Shown here piece by piece: positions 1 to 11,109 of a DNA stretch of 64,000 bases. How positions within the stretch are numbered: the first letter of the stretch is position 1; the number at the start of each line of letters is the position of its first letter. The DNA is from Viola odorata. Lineage: Eukaryota; Streptophyta; Magnoliopsida; Malpighiales; Violaceae. The DNA lies in contig OY829541.1 of assembly GCA_963691705.1 (NCBI GenBank), positions 68,419,189-68,483,188 of the forward strand. Direction: 5' to 3'. The notes under the pieces were generated by a model, which made no database searches, had not been told where the DNA came from, and saw only the letters and a list, made by a program, of their open reading frames with translations. Made by a program: the position numbers and the translations under genes.

Positions 1-2527
1 TCAACATTGAAGGGGCCACATGTAACGCAAGGTCGTCACTCTTTTTCTACATTTTTTTTTCTCTTGCCATGTGTTTTGCCACTATATAAATATTTTCGTT
101 CGAGTATTGTTAAATTTTAATATGTTATAAAAATAAATAATTTATATTTATTCAAATATTCTGACTCTATTTTAAAACTTGAATGTAAAGTATAATAAAT
201 ATTTTACCACTCTAATTATAGAGTTAATTAATGTTGATTCTCCATATTTTAATGGATGTACTTCTTCCTAATTTTATTAATTGTCGCTGCCAGCATAGTA
301 ATAAAATTTAAAACAATAATGTTTGATCTCATTTTATTCCACATTGTTTCATTTTTATCCTAATTTCCACTCAAACTATCACACCATCATCAAATTGGCT
401 TGACGCGGAAGGGTTAATTTGTCATTTTCACAAAATATATGTTTCGTAAAAGATAAAACGGCAAGAGGAGATGGACCAGAAAATTCGTAAGAAAACACAA
501 AAAAGCGACAATTAATAAAACTGGAAGGGAGTTCAATAAAATGGGTATTATGTCTTGTGTTAATTTTTCTCTTTTCAATTTGAATATTGAATCAAACAAA
601 CCAATCACTGTCATTTGAGTCATTTGAGTGACAAAAATCCATTATTTATTATTTAGTTTGGAGAAATACGATTAAATTTTGAACATTATTGGATCTGAAA
701 AAGAATGATTCTTTAATATGATCACCAATCATAAAATTACATTAAGATGGACAGATTATTTATGAGTTGGCTACAACCAAAAACGGTTATTATTATTATT
801 TATGGATGTTATTTACACTTGCTCTTTTAAATTACAACCATTTGGAATGCATGCTAAATCATTGTCAGTAATCAAGTTGAGATAGTTAATTAGGGGTAAG
901 TAAGAATTTTGTCTTCTAATTTTTCTGCTCTTTCTTTATCACCACTTGGACTCCAACTTGCGCTCCCCCGGGCCACTGCTTTCAAGTGGACCGAACCGAC
1001 CAAATTGCAATTCATGTACTAATTTCCAATAAAAAAAATACTAATAATTAACTTGTGGACAATCTGATTTCGTCCCTTAATCGATAATATATGCTTTTTG
1101 TCTCTGTCTTCTATGAATAAATTAGATGTTCACCGCACACGTCTCAAATCATAACAGAAGATATTAGTAAAATAATACTAACAGAATAAATTACGTTATA
1201 AGATAATAAAAATTCGTAAAATAATAATCTTTGATCTTATTTTATTCTATATTATTTTATTTTTACTCATAATTTTCATTCATAAATTAGGTTGATGTAT
1301 AAAAAAAAATTATCATTCGCGTAAAATATATAATTCGAAACATATAAAATGACAAATATTATGAACAGTAAAAATCCGTAGCAAAAAGTTATTGTGCACC
1401 AGAAGGAGTAAGTTATAAAATGATCTGGTTATTCGTCACGATTAGAAATTATGAGTTCAAATCTTTATAAAAAAATTAAATTTTAATTAAACAACGCCGT
1501 GAAGCTAAAATTCTCTACTCTTATTGGGACATATATTACGGATTCGGCTCTTCTAATTTTCCTTTGAACATGATTAATCATATATTACATGTTGATATTT
1601 TACACCAATATCAACTCGAAACCTCATGTGTCTGAAAATAAAATTATTACGTCAACATCGTTAGGTTAAAATGAAGTAAATTTTATATTAAATTAAATTG
1701 AGGGTGGTATATTTTTTAGCATAAGAAAGTCCTAATTTCTAAAACCAAATACATCGATCGAGAAAAAAATGTAAATCTATTTTAATTGCCTCGTTTGGAT
1801 TTTTGGATAGAGATGAACGACGCACCATTTTTCGTAGCCATTTTTTTGTGGAACAAATTGATAAAATGGCCTTTCTGTCGGCAAATGGTCGTATATACAT
1901 TTATTTTCTTTTCCTTTTTATTGACAAATATAGTGATTTTCGATTTTCGAGTATTCTCTCAATTGAAACTAATTTAGTTTGAAATTTAGCAGGCTCTCAA
2001 AATTTTAACCTATACTAAAACAAAATTTTAGATTCGAATATTTATAAGTATACTGTTCGTACCAGGGTTGTCCCGTAAAATCAAATCTTTTTTCTTCTAA
2101 ATTACAATAAATCGTTTTCCAACGGAAGCTTATCTGGAAAAAAAAATTCAAACAGAAATCATAAACATTATTTCTCAAGTTGCGCAAGTCCGTTCCATGG
2201 AATGGGACGCGATGGATAGACTTCACATTGAGATTAATTAATCGGTCCATTAATTGGTAGTGTTTTATGTACTTACATCAAAGTTGAGATTATTTCTGAC
2301 CCACATAGGAAAGTTTATGTTAGAACCGACCTTAATTTATCATGGCGTAATAGATATACTCTTATTTATTGTGATTCATGAAGTTAAAATTAAAAGAGCA
2401 TACAATTTAATTTGGTCTCCATGATTCTTTTTTTAATTTTCATTTATAACATAACTAAATAATGGGCAAGCAGAGGTTGGCGGTTGATCAGTTTAGTTTT
2501 TTAACGATAACAAAGTGTAACATCAAA
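1..2527. other. AT-rich intergenic region
   Basis: No coding gene is supported here. The sequence is AT-rich with poly-A/T runs and short open frames that lack codon structure. A stretch near 1420-1500 has a weak tRNA B-box-like word and may be an old SINE-like remnant, but it is too diverged to call. Confidence 0.5.
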
Positions 2528-2609
2528 GTCGATATGTCCGAGTGGTTAAGGAGACAGACTTGAAATCTGTTGGGCTTCGCCCGCGCAGGTTCGAACCCTG
2601 CTGTCGACG
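2528..2609 (+). tRNA. tRNA-Ser(UGA): tRNA-Ser (anticodon UGA)
   Basis: This is a complete 82-nt class II tRNA. The seven-base acceptor stem pairs 2528-2534 with 2602-2608 (one G-T pair) and 2609 is the discriminator G. The anticodon stem ACAGA/TCTGT encloses the loop CTTGAAA with anticodon TGA at 2561-2563. A long variable arm (GGGCTTCGCCC region) is the class II signature of tRNA-Ser, and the T arm carries GGTTCGAACCC, the internal B box. No intron is seen. CCA is not encoded, as expected for a nuclear gene. A T-rich run follows and could serve as the Pol III terminator. Confidence 0.95.
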
Positions 2610-2810
2610 TTTCTTTCTCATTTTCTTCTATCTTTTCGTTTCTTTTTCACACTTTCAGTTCTTAAACTCGAGATGACAAAGTAGAATATTTTGTAAATTA
2701 TAGGTTTTCTTTATTAGTAATTGTGATATTTGGGTGGCGCAGCAATTGTTGGCGGTTGGTCGGTTGGTCGGTTAATATAAGAAAGAACTAACTTGTACTC
2801 TTCCTGGTAT

Positions 2811-2861
2811 CAACGCTAAATTTGTTGGACGGTCCGCCCCGGTTCGAACCCTGGCGTTTCC
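2811..2861 (+). pseudogene. tRNA-Ser pseudogene, 3' half only
   Basis: The segment aligns by eye with the 3' half of the intact tRNA-Ser 200 bases upstream. It has an anticodon-stem remnant, a GGACGGTCCGCCC variable arm, GGTTCGAACCC, and the same GTTTC flank. The acceptor 5' strand and D arm are absent and the T stem has a C-T mismatch, so it cannot fold as a tRNA. Both copies are preceded by a similar GTTGGCGGTTG word, which fits a local duplication that then decayed. Confidence 0.6.
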
Positions 2862-3476
2862 GTTTCATTTTTTTTATGCTAAATGAGTTGTTGGCCAGGA
2901 CCAGGAGGTTGTTTGTTTCTACCTGCTCAATTTATGCCTATCTATGGCGGAAATTCTTTATTTACCCACATATTTGTGAATTTGAATTCAATTAAGCCCC
3001 AACTTAAAATTAATTTTAATTAAGTTGAAATAAAATTTAATAAACAAATTGTTTTCATAAGTAATATCCTATGAGCTACACAATGATTTTGTCATTTATG
3101 TTAAGGTTTCCATAATATAATTGATAACAATCATTTGATCATTAGAACTCCTTTTCTTGAAATTAATCTACTAATAATTCCTTGCATTTGATTAATAATC
3201 ATAATTACACATCAAATCTAAACCAATTAATAATGTTGCTTCATAATAAAATTAACCAACTGTAAAAACATAACACTCTGCAACATTCATTTCTAACAAA
3301 TCAAACAAAGTTGTAAGCACAAATCCTCTTATTTGCCACTCAAGGACCCAATTCAATTCAAACCATGTACCAAAGACTTAAACAAAAGGATACAATACTA
3401 CAATTGAAAGAATTCAAGATTAGAAAAATTATAAGTTAATTAAGACAATTAATATTGAAGTTATAATTCTTGTGGG
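2862..3476. other. Intergenic, 3' flank of the first DUF3339 gene
   Basis: AT-rich sequence with no gene. The last part, just below 3477, is expected to be the 3' untranslated region of the minus-strand DUF3339 gene. Confidence 0.4.
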
Positions 3477-3689
3477 CTATGCACCAATGTACATGTGGAC
3501 ACCAATGGCAAGCAAAAAGATACACATGAGAGTAAAGTAGATGATGGCATGAACCAAAATGGAGACTCCACTGGTCTGAAGGTTTCCGAACTCGACGAAC
3601 CGGTTCCGACCCGGCATCTGGACCAGCAACCCTGGTGTTAATAGTATAAACAGCATCACTGCCACAAAAACAGGGCCCCAATCCGACAT
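3477..3689 (-). CDS. DUF3339 family small membrane protein (copy 1)
   Basis: An intronless 70-residue protein beginning MSDWGPVF. It has the DUF3339 layout: a short N-terminus with the DWGP motif, a first hydrophobic helix (about residues 6-24) running into a TPGLL segment, a conserved QMPGRNR turn, a VEFGNLQTSG linker, then a second hydrophobic helix (about 45-66) containing VH and a terminal HMYIG. Family members are plant-specific two-helix proteins of about 70 residues; their molecular function is not established. The start is fixed by alignment with the other copies in this window. An overlapping 81-codon frame is a shadow. A TATA-like word lies about 90 bases upstream. Confidence 0.92.
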   Translation of the reverse strand: MSDWGPVFVAVMLFILLTPGLLVQMPGRNRFVEFGNLQTSGVSILVHAIIYFTLMCIFLLAIGVHMYIGA

Positions 3690-3777
3690 CTTAATTTAAT
3701 CTTTCGTGCAAGAAGAAATGGTAGTGATTTCTTTGGGTAGATAGAGAATGGTGTGTGAGAGAAATTAGATGGTGAGA

Positions 3778-3786
3778 TTTATAAAA
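3778..3786 (-). promoter_or_regulatory. Probable TATA box of DUF3339 copy 1
   Basis: On the minus strand this reads TTTTATAAA, about 90 bases upstream of the ATG at 3689. The position leaves a leader of roughly 60 bases, which is usual for a plant gene. The assignment rests on position and sequence only. Confidence 0.4.
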
Positions 3787-4673
3787 GAGAGATATGGGTA
3801 TTCGGGTAGTTAGGTATTGGAATTGGTAATGGTATTGCTTTGGCAAGAAGGGACAAGGATTGGTGACATTGGAAAAAGAGAGGAAGAAGATGAGAGAATC
3901 AAGCTATTCGGATTCGCTCATGCATAAAGGAAGTTTCCTCCCAATAAGTAGTTTCTATTAATTAATTTAATTAATTGGGTGAAAAGCCGTGAAATAAAGA
4001 GATTATGTTTGCTTGCTTGTGGGGGGACGAGACTTGGGTCATAACTTTGGAAAAGAACTCTACAACTTGGGCCTTTCAATTATTACACATGGATCGTAAG
4101 TGTTCTTGCGCATTGAACATATGTTAAGCGTATATCAGTGTCTGATACTTGCTCAATATGAATACGAAATCATTTTTAAAGTACTCGTAATTTATCATAA
4201 CTTCCATTCCTATTGTTCAAAAAAAAGGGAAAAAAAAACTTCCATTCCTCACAACAACAATAGATTTGATTCTCTCCTGAATTTAATTTCCATGTATCTA
4301 ATCCCAATTCTTCAAGTAAACTAGCACAACAATGGCTTCGTTAATTCCAAGACATTAAGACGTATTGGGCTGGGCCAGGTAATTGCATTAGGCCCATATG
4401 ATCAGTCGACATGATCTTTCAAACTGGGCTCTCTACACCATGCACAAACTATCCACATTCCATAACATTAAAGGTTATTGTTTTTCTTGGTAAAAATGTA
4501 GATTCATACTTAAGTCACTATGTTGGATCAAAGAAGCATTTCACTAAATAACATGAATCACACATTAAATTTTCTCCACAAGAATTGCTCGAGATAGGCA
4601 GCATAAAATTCTTTAAAACAGAACAACTTAATCAACACTCTTAATTACTAATTAGTTTCAAGATCCTAATGAA

Positions 4674-4886
4674 TTAAACATAGAGATGGATGTGAAGAAC
4701 AACAAGGAACAAGATAAGAAGCAAACCGTAGATGACCAAGTGAACAAAAATGGAGGCTAAGCTAGTCTTCATGTTCATGAAATCAACTGGTCGTTCCTTT
4801 CCTGGCATTTGAAACACAAATCCTGGCGATAAGAACCCAAACAACGCAGCGGCTATCAGTGCAGCAGCCCAATCGATCATTCTCAA
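4674..4886 (-). CDS. DUF3339 family small membrane protein (copy 2, divergent subfamily)
   Basis: An intronless 70-residue protein starting MRMIDWAAALIAAALFGF. It keeps the family skeleton: the W near the N-terminus, SPGFVFQMPGKERPV, then FMNMKTSLASIFVH and a C-terminal helix ending HIHLYV. It differs from the other four copies in having DWAA instead of DWGP and VDFMNMKTS instead of VEFxNxxTSG. I take it as the second DUF3339 subfamily, with paralogues of the same type in other dicots. Two membrane helices are evident (about 5-24 and 45-67). It is in the same orientation as copy 1, about 1 kb away. Function unknown. Confidence 0.9.
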   Translation of the reverse strand: MRMIDWAAALIAAALFGFLSPGFVFQMPGKERPVDFMNMKTSLASIFVHLVIYGLLLILFLVVLHIHLYV

Positions 4887-6591
4887 CTATCGCTTTACTT
4901 TCTTTATAAAACCTCTAAATTTTGTAAGGAGGGAAGAAGGAGAAAGAAAGAAAGAGAATCAAAAAAATTATAAAGTAACACGAGCATAGTTGCTAATAAC
5001 TGTTTCATGCTTTATATCATTATTATCGTTTTAACATTCCCTCCTTTAGATTCCGGCTATACGGTAACGGTGTTAGTTTTTTATCGGAATAAAAAAGAAG
5101 ACATTCTAGAAGACTGAAAGAATGCTACGTATAAATCAAGAATCGAGTATCATCCGGTTCCAATTCGTTTTTAAAGTTTGCATTGATTTAACTCGGTAAA
5201 AAATAGGAAAAATAGGAAAAAAATGGACGAAAAACCAACTAAAAATCATAAACACTCACTTAAATTTAATTTTAGTTCGAGTAGAATTTACTCCAATATT
5301 AAATTTATTTATATTTATATTTACTGAAAACACTGATTGATAGTCGATTTGACTTTTCGAGTTTCGTTTTTTTCGTGTATAAAGTATTAGTCTAATAATC
5401 ATAATAACCCTTCAATTTAAGTATTGAAAGAATGATATAGAAAAGAAAAAATAAAGGAAAATGATGGAGAGGGAATAGGATTCCTATCAAGATAGAGAAC
5501 ATTAATTATACCTTCAATCAATCACTTTATATATCCCTTTAGAACTACTAGTTGTTGTAGGTTTGTTGGATAAGGCAGAGCATCATTTTCTATGGAAGTG
5601 GAATGTCATTAGTCATTAGCCATTAGCCATGGCTAATGAAACCATTTCAAGTAAATTACGGGTTAGTGCCATATCAACCGATGATCATTAGTACTAGTGC
5701 TCCATTCTCATTTTTCTGCTACAAACTTTCTCCTAAAAAAGCCTACTTTATGGGTTGGTCAAACAAATGGGTCCAAGTGTGGTAGGCCCATCTTTTTTCC
5801 TACATTTATAGTGGGCATAAATATTATATTTTTTATATTTTTTAAAACAAAAGTTGTAAAAAAGAAACGTAATATAGTATTATATATATATACTAATATA
5901 TAAACCGCCTTCTTTTTTTTATACATATATAAAAAGAAACGTTATATTAACTGAAACTAATCTCGTTTAAGTTTTGTCGGGTTCTTAAAAGAGTAGTAAC
6001 TCTTCTAACATAATTTTCTAAAATTTCAAAACTTAAACTAAAAAATTTAGTTAAGGATGAACAACTCCATCACCACCCATATTTTTTTTAAAAAGCTAAT
6101 TTATTTCAAATAGATACCGATTATAAATATTTTATCTCTTAATAAATCATTTAGAGAGATTAAAACAATATAATATCAGTCAATTTATTAAAATAAAATT
6201 AAACTCGCAACATTTAGCTCCTTAACGGACTCACCTTGTCCGAGTAAAGATTAAAACTCCGAAAGAATAAACCTAGAAAATTCCTAAGCCCAATTTAAAT
6301 GCAAACGTTACAAAATGCACCGACTAAACGGAGAAAAGCCGACAGAAGCACGCAGAAGTTCGGGTTTGGTGACCCCACATTTTTCTTGTGTTTCACCAGC
6401 AATTACTTTCCATATTCCAAAACGCACCACACCTCAAGAAAAAAAAAGATCAAAAACTCTAACTCTCTCTTTTAGCACCATAGAACCAAAAAGATCCTAA
6501 CTTTCACAGTCTTCTTCAAGAAAACAGCAGAACAAGAACCCACCCACCAATCTTTTCCACCTTTTGGGTGCATTTCTTGGAGTGTCCATTA
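4887..6591. other. Intergenic between DUF3339 copies 2 and 3
   Basis: This is a divergent intergenic region, so it contains both promoters. No gene is visible. A short ORF of 61 codons at 6315-6500 lies in the presumed leader of copy 3 and shows no recognisable protein. A (TA)n microsatellite sits near 5880-5910. Confidence 0.45.
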
Positions 6592-6801
6592 ATGGCGGAT
6601 TGGGGCCCAGTGTTGATTGGGGTGGTGCTATTTGTGCTATTAACCCCAGGCCTTCTGTTTCAAATACCAGGAAACAGCAAACAGTTGGAATTTGGAAGCT
6701 TGAAGACGAATGGAAAAGCTATTGCTGTCCACACTCTCATCTTCTTCGCTCTCTATGCTATCCTCATCCTAGCTGTTCATGTTCACATCTATACCGGCTG
6801 A
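6592..6801 (+). CDS. DUF3339 family small membrane protein (copy 3)
   Basis: An intronless 69-residue protein. The upstream in-frame ATG at 6568 would add eight residues not shared with the family, so the ATG at 6592 (MADWGPVL) is chosen. It shows the DWGP start, helix one, TPGLLFQIPGNSK, LEFGSLKTNG, the VH motif and helix two ending HVHIYTG. Compared with copies 1, 4 and 5 the TSG motif is TNG. Two transmembrane segments are predicted by hydrophobicity. Function of the family is unknown. Confidence 0.92.
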   Translation: MADWGPVLIGVVLFVLLTPGLLFQIPGNSKQLEFGSLKTNGKAIAVHTLIFFALYAILILAVHVHIYTG

Positions 6802-7943
6802 ACCGGTAAATGTTACTTAGTTGTTAGTTGTTGTTAATGCCGGATCTGATCTAAGATTTACCAATATTATGTATCTGATTAAGTTTCTGCTTTTTTTGCT
6901 GATCTTGTTAACAATTTTCTAGAATTTAATGGTTGATATGTATGAAGTGGTTAGTGGATTTTTGAATGGTTGTTGTTGGATGTGTTTTTGTTGGCTGAAT
7001 TTATAATTTTGGAAGATGGGTCGTCTCATTTTTCCATGGCAGACTTTCATTTTGCAGTAAGTAGCTAAGCGCCCATTAATTAGTATATGTATATCTCTCA
7101 AGCTTCAATCAAGGATTGGGGTGACAATCTAAGGCTCAACAATTATCTTTTAAAATTTGAAAGTTTTCTACCTAATCGACAGCTTCAAATTAGTATGGAG
7201 AAAGAATTTCGGTTGCACGAGGCCAAAAAAGTTCACACCTTAACTTCATGAACAAAAAATACATACAATTCAATTAGTCTTTAAAATGTTGAGATATTGA
7301 TGTAAACTAAACAAAGAAAAACTTAATCAAACAGATGAAAAAATTAAAAAGATTGTGTTAGCTCATTTTTCATGGTAGAATTTAGACATTTGTTAATTCT
7401 ATTTATTCTGCCTAATTAGTAATTAGTACATCGATTGATCCGAGCGTGAGACACATAATATATGATAGATAATTTCTCGATAATTAGCACATCGATTGAT
7501 CAGAGCGTGAGACACATAATACTGATGCTACTTACTATTTAGCGCTGATTTATGCGATGTTTGTGAATGGTGAGATTGTGAAATGGAAAACTTAATTTGA
7601 ATAGATACTAAATTTGGATTTAAAAAAGATTTAATTGGGTGAGACTTGGTCTCCAGAAAATCTTGGTGGTGGCCATAGGGAATTCACATTATAATCCGCC
7701 CAACTAATTAGTTTTAAGTAGTCTATTCTTTACCATGTATGGAAATGGAACATAAATACAAATGGGGACCTTGCAGGAAAAACTCTATGGATTTGTTTTC
7801 TACGTTGGCAATTCGTGAACGAAATCAAACTAAGCAAAGATAGCAAGAAAACACAACTTTGCCTGCTTAGTGGATTTTCCAATCTGTTATTCTTTGGAGA
7901 AGAAAAAGAAAAGAAAAAGGAACATAAGAGGAGAGTTTTTCTA
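6802..7943. other. Intergenic between DUF3339 copies 3 and 4
   Basis: A convergent intergenic region between a plus-strand and a minus-strand gene, so it should hold both 3' untranslated regions. No further gene is seen. It includes a 61-bp tandem duplication near 7421-7525. Confidence 0.45.
7421..7525. repeat. Tandem duplication, 61-bp period
   Basis: The words ACATCGATTGATC and GAGCGTGAGACACATAAT occur twice, 61 bases apart, with one or two substitutions between copies. This looks like a simple local duplication in the 3' flank of DUF3339 copy 3. Confidence 0.8.
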
Positions 7944-8156
7944 TCAATTAACATGTATATGAACACCAATTGCTATGATCAAGATGGTTACTATGCAAAA
8001 GTATATCACAGCATGAATAAGAATGGCAATCCCACTTGTGTACATGTTCCCAAATTCTATCACTCTTGTTCTTGCTGGTATCTGGAACAATAGCCCTGGT
8101 GACAGGAGGATGAATAGAACCACGGCGACGACCACCGGTCCCCAATCAGCACTCAT
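7944..8156 (-). CDS. DUF3339 family small membrane protein (copy 4)
   Basis: An intronless 70-residue protein beginning MSADWGPVV. The family signature is complete: DWGP, helix one, SPGLLFQIPARTR, IEFGNMYTSG, the VIYF start of helix two, and the HIHVN C-terminus. The conserved PG after FQ is PA here (IPART), which is a small departure from the other copies. An overlapping minus-strand frame at 7948-8145 is a shadow. It lies head to tail with copy 3 and faces away from copy 5. Confidence 0.92.
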   Translation of the reverse strand: MSADWGPVVVAVVLFILLSPGLLFQIPARTRVIEFGNMYTSGIAILIHAVIYFCIVTILIIAIGVHIHVN

Positions 8157-9536
8157 CTTTCCTCTCGTCAGTTGCCTTCTTGAAGGTTGCGGCTCGGATG
8201 GGAGTTTTGAGTTTTTGTTCTTTTTCTGGAATGATGTGAAGGATTAGTGAGTAATGTGGCATATGATGTGTGTTCAAGTATTTGTAGGAGGAGGGATTTG
8301 GGCAATTTTCTTGGTGATTAAGGAGTTAGGGATGCGAAACTTAGTGTTGAAGAAGATTGGGTGGGTTTAAGGAAGAGGAAAGGTATGAGTTTTGTGGTGG
8401 GTTTCCTTTATGGAGATCAAACAAAGAAGCAACCTTTCTTCTTCTTTTCTTTGCACTAACTACCAATAATTGTTCAATCCAACCCTTCTTTTTGCCTGCT
8501 TTAGGAGTTGTAGAAGACTTGAAGTGGAGCTTTTGTTAAAGAAACATAAAGAAAAGAATTATGTGTGCATGTTCACTTAGCTCTAAGTGCTTTATTAGCA
8601 ATGCTTCTCTGTATGGTACCACTTTTCTAAGGCAAACAGTTTCCATGCTAGACATTTGTGGAAGAAAGTTTGAATCTTTAGCTATTTGGTCACCTTTTCT
8701 TTAGATATTTGACTAGCCTAACTTACACATTAATCAATCCTACAACCAAAAATGAACAAGAATTTTCTATCTGACGGAAGTGAAACTCGAACTCAATTCA
8801 TTTATGATACTTTGTTATTACATGCTTATAAGCACATCAATAAAAACTTTGCATCCCAGCAAGAAGAATCAAGAATGTAGTGATGAAGAGTGACAATTAC
8901 TAAAATTAAGAGCCAAAAGGAGACAACTTTAAAGGGGATGAAGCAAAATCAAGGCCACAAGGCTACGAGAAATGAGACAATGAAAATTGGTTGATGACCC
9001 ATTGTTAGGAAATGACAGAACACAAAGATCTGAGCATTTCTTAGATAGTTCTTGATAATAGTTTTGAAAATGTCACAGCATTTAAAGATATAACCTTAAA
9101 TTCAATAAAACTCAACCAAGCCACTAAACCATTTTGTTTGCATATACAAACCTCTTATTTTAGAGGCAGTGTTCCCAAGCAATGATTATTTTATAGATAA
9201 CTAGGCTATAATCCCAGTTGGATCCCGGTAAAACCTTATGCTCTTGACCCTTACTCTTCCCTGGGTCATGTTCGCGGTTCGGGTCTGTTTCTTCAAAGAC
9301 GGATTGTGCTGCCGTCTATGAGACTGTAATATCAAACAAAACGTTGAATCCAATGCTCTGCTCTTCGCCATATTAGCCTTCTTTTTTGTCTCTCAGTACT
9401 CCTTTTGTCTTAACTCCTATCGTTTCTCTTCTTTTTATTCAGGAACACCCTTCTCCTCCTCTGTTTTAAATGTCTCCTTCACTTCTCACATATCATTAGA
9501 ATCTCTCTTTTTTTCTTGAGAAGGTAGTAGTAGAAA
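8157..9536. other. Intergenic, divergent promoters of DUF3339 copies 4 and 5
   Basis: About 1.4 kb between two divergently transcribed DUF3339 genes. I see only short open frames with low-complexity peptide content and no gene. Pyrimidine-rich sequence just before 9537 looks like the leader of copy 5. Confidence 0.45.
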
Positions 9537-9752
9537 ATGGGTGGCGGAGATTGGGGTCCGGTGGTGGTGGGGGTGGTTCTGTTCGTGATATTAACACCAG
9601 GGCTGTTGTTTCAGCTACCAGGAAAGAGCAGAGTGGTTGAGTTCAATAACATGCAAACCAGTGGCATCTCCATTTGTGTCCATACGGTCATCTTCTTTGG
9701 TCTCATCACCATTTTCCTAATTGCAATCGGAATCCACATCTCCTCCGGATGA
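9537..9752 (+). CDS. DUF3339 family small membrane protein (copy 5)
   Basis: An intronless 71-residue protein beginning MGGGDWGPVVVGV. It contains TPGLLFQLPGKSR, VEFNNMQTSG, the VH motif and a second helix ending GIHISSG. The extra glycines before DWGP are the only N-terminal difference from the other copies. Two hydrophobic helices flank a short polar loop of about 20 residues. It completes a set of five family members within 6.3 kb, which implies tandem duplication with inversions or an ancient local cluster. Confidence 0.92.
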   Translation: MGGGDWGPVVVGVVLFVILTPGLLFQLPGKSRVVEFNNMQTSGISICVHTVIFFGLITIFLIAIGIHISSG

Positions 9753-10107
9753 TTCATCATTTTTTTTCCAGTCCTGTTTCCAATTTTCTTGTGTAACGCA
9801 ACTTGGCTCTGCTTTCACCCATTTCTTGTGCATCTTGGTTATTTGTTTGGATTTAAATTTCTGGAAAAAATTATCTTGTCAGTACCCAATGGGATATTAT
9901 ATGAATGCCATGTGACTCCTGGGTTGGTTATTACTTGATGGATTACAACTTTAATTTTATGGAAAGTTTAGCATCCACAGTCAGTCTGAGATTGTGAGCT
10001 GTGTCTTGCGGTAACATGCCGTGGTATTTGTTAATCCATTATTATTAAAATGTGTCCGAATCTTAAACATACCTCATAAAAAGTTGCACAACTTCGAATA
10101 GTATTTG

Positions 10108-10260
10108 GCAAAATGACGTAAAACAATTTTAATGTTTTATTTAACTGCAACCCTTAACTATTTTTTTTGTTTAATTGCAACCCTGAACTTTATCCTTTTT
10201 ATCATATTACCCCCTAGTACCCTACCGTAACAGAAATCTGATGTGACACAGTTATGTGCC
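10108..10260 (+). repeat. Left terminal inverted repeat of composite element
   Basis: It matches the reverse complement of 14545-14692 with scattered mismatches, through the segment ending near GATGTGACACAGTTATGT. A diverged direct copy of its first part recurs at about 10326-10400. Confidence 0.75.
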
Positions 10261-10620
10261 ATGTCAGCTACTATTCACGATGTCATGTCAGTGTGCCACA
10301 TCACTTTTCCGGACACGTCAGATCCAAAATGACATAAAATAACCTTAAACTTTAATGTTTTGATTAATCGCAACCCTTAACTTTATTTTTTTTATTTAAT
10401 TACCTTCCGATCATCGTTGACGTGACGTCGTGATAGTAGCTGACACAGTAAAATAATTAAAGGGCTTACATTGTTTTAGGTGAGCCTCCTCAGAAAAATC
10501 ATACCAGTAACAAATGATTTTATCTGTGGGTCAAAGCCCATCAAACGACGTGGATTCAAGGACCATTTATCTGAACGTGGCCCGAATGACAAAATTAAGC
10601 GCCAAGGATATGGATCCACT

Positions 10621-10740
10621 GGACTAAATCCCATAATCTTTGAGTTGACTTATTATTTAATCTTTGAGTTGACTTCTTTGTATAGTTGACAGTGTTTGTT
10701 TTGATCTGCTCGCTCGTGCTATAAATAAACGTGGAATTAA
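10621..10740 (+). repeat. Promoter-like segment, partial copy of the region upstream of the cyclotide-like gene
   Basis: GGACTAAATCC and CCATAATCTTTGAGTTGACT occur here contiguously, and again at 12648-12707 separated by a 28-base insertion. Further on, GATCTGCT followed by CTATAAAT occurs in both places (here near 10711-10727, there at 12948-12960). No coding sequence follows this copy. It looks like the 5' end of a second, lost gene copy, or a duplicated promoter. Confidence 0.5.
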
Positions 10741-11109
10741 TTAGGTAGTGATCAATTAATTGCTTAATCATGATTGTAGATGCCAATGCCATTGTCCGGT
10801 GTGCAACCCAATTATAATATATTGAATTTCTCTAGTGTCAAGAATTGAAATTACATTTATTATTAAGAAATCACAAAAAAACTCAATAATGTAATTAATT
10901 AATTAATCTCAAATATAATTACTCTATATATGTACACGTGACAATCAAAATGTAAAAAATAATAATTATTCTATAAATTAATGTTACAAAAATAACGTAT
11001 TTCATAGAATTATTAATTAACTAATAAATATATTTAATTATTCAACGATCAGAATATCAAGAGTCACTCAAATTAATAATAAAAAAATAATTTATATATT
11101 CTTTTAGTT

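Noticed and set aside
3436..3681. 81-codon minus-strand frame with several Cys and Trp
   Set aside because: It overlaps DUF3339 copy 1 in another frame; the conserved family protein explains the sequence.
6564..6809. 81-codon plus-strand frame
   Set aside because: Shadow of DUF3339 copy 3.
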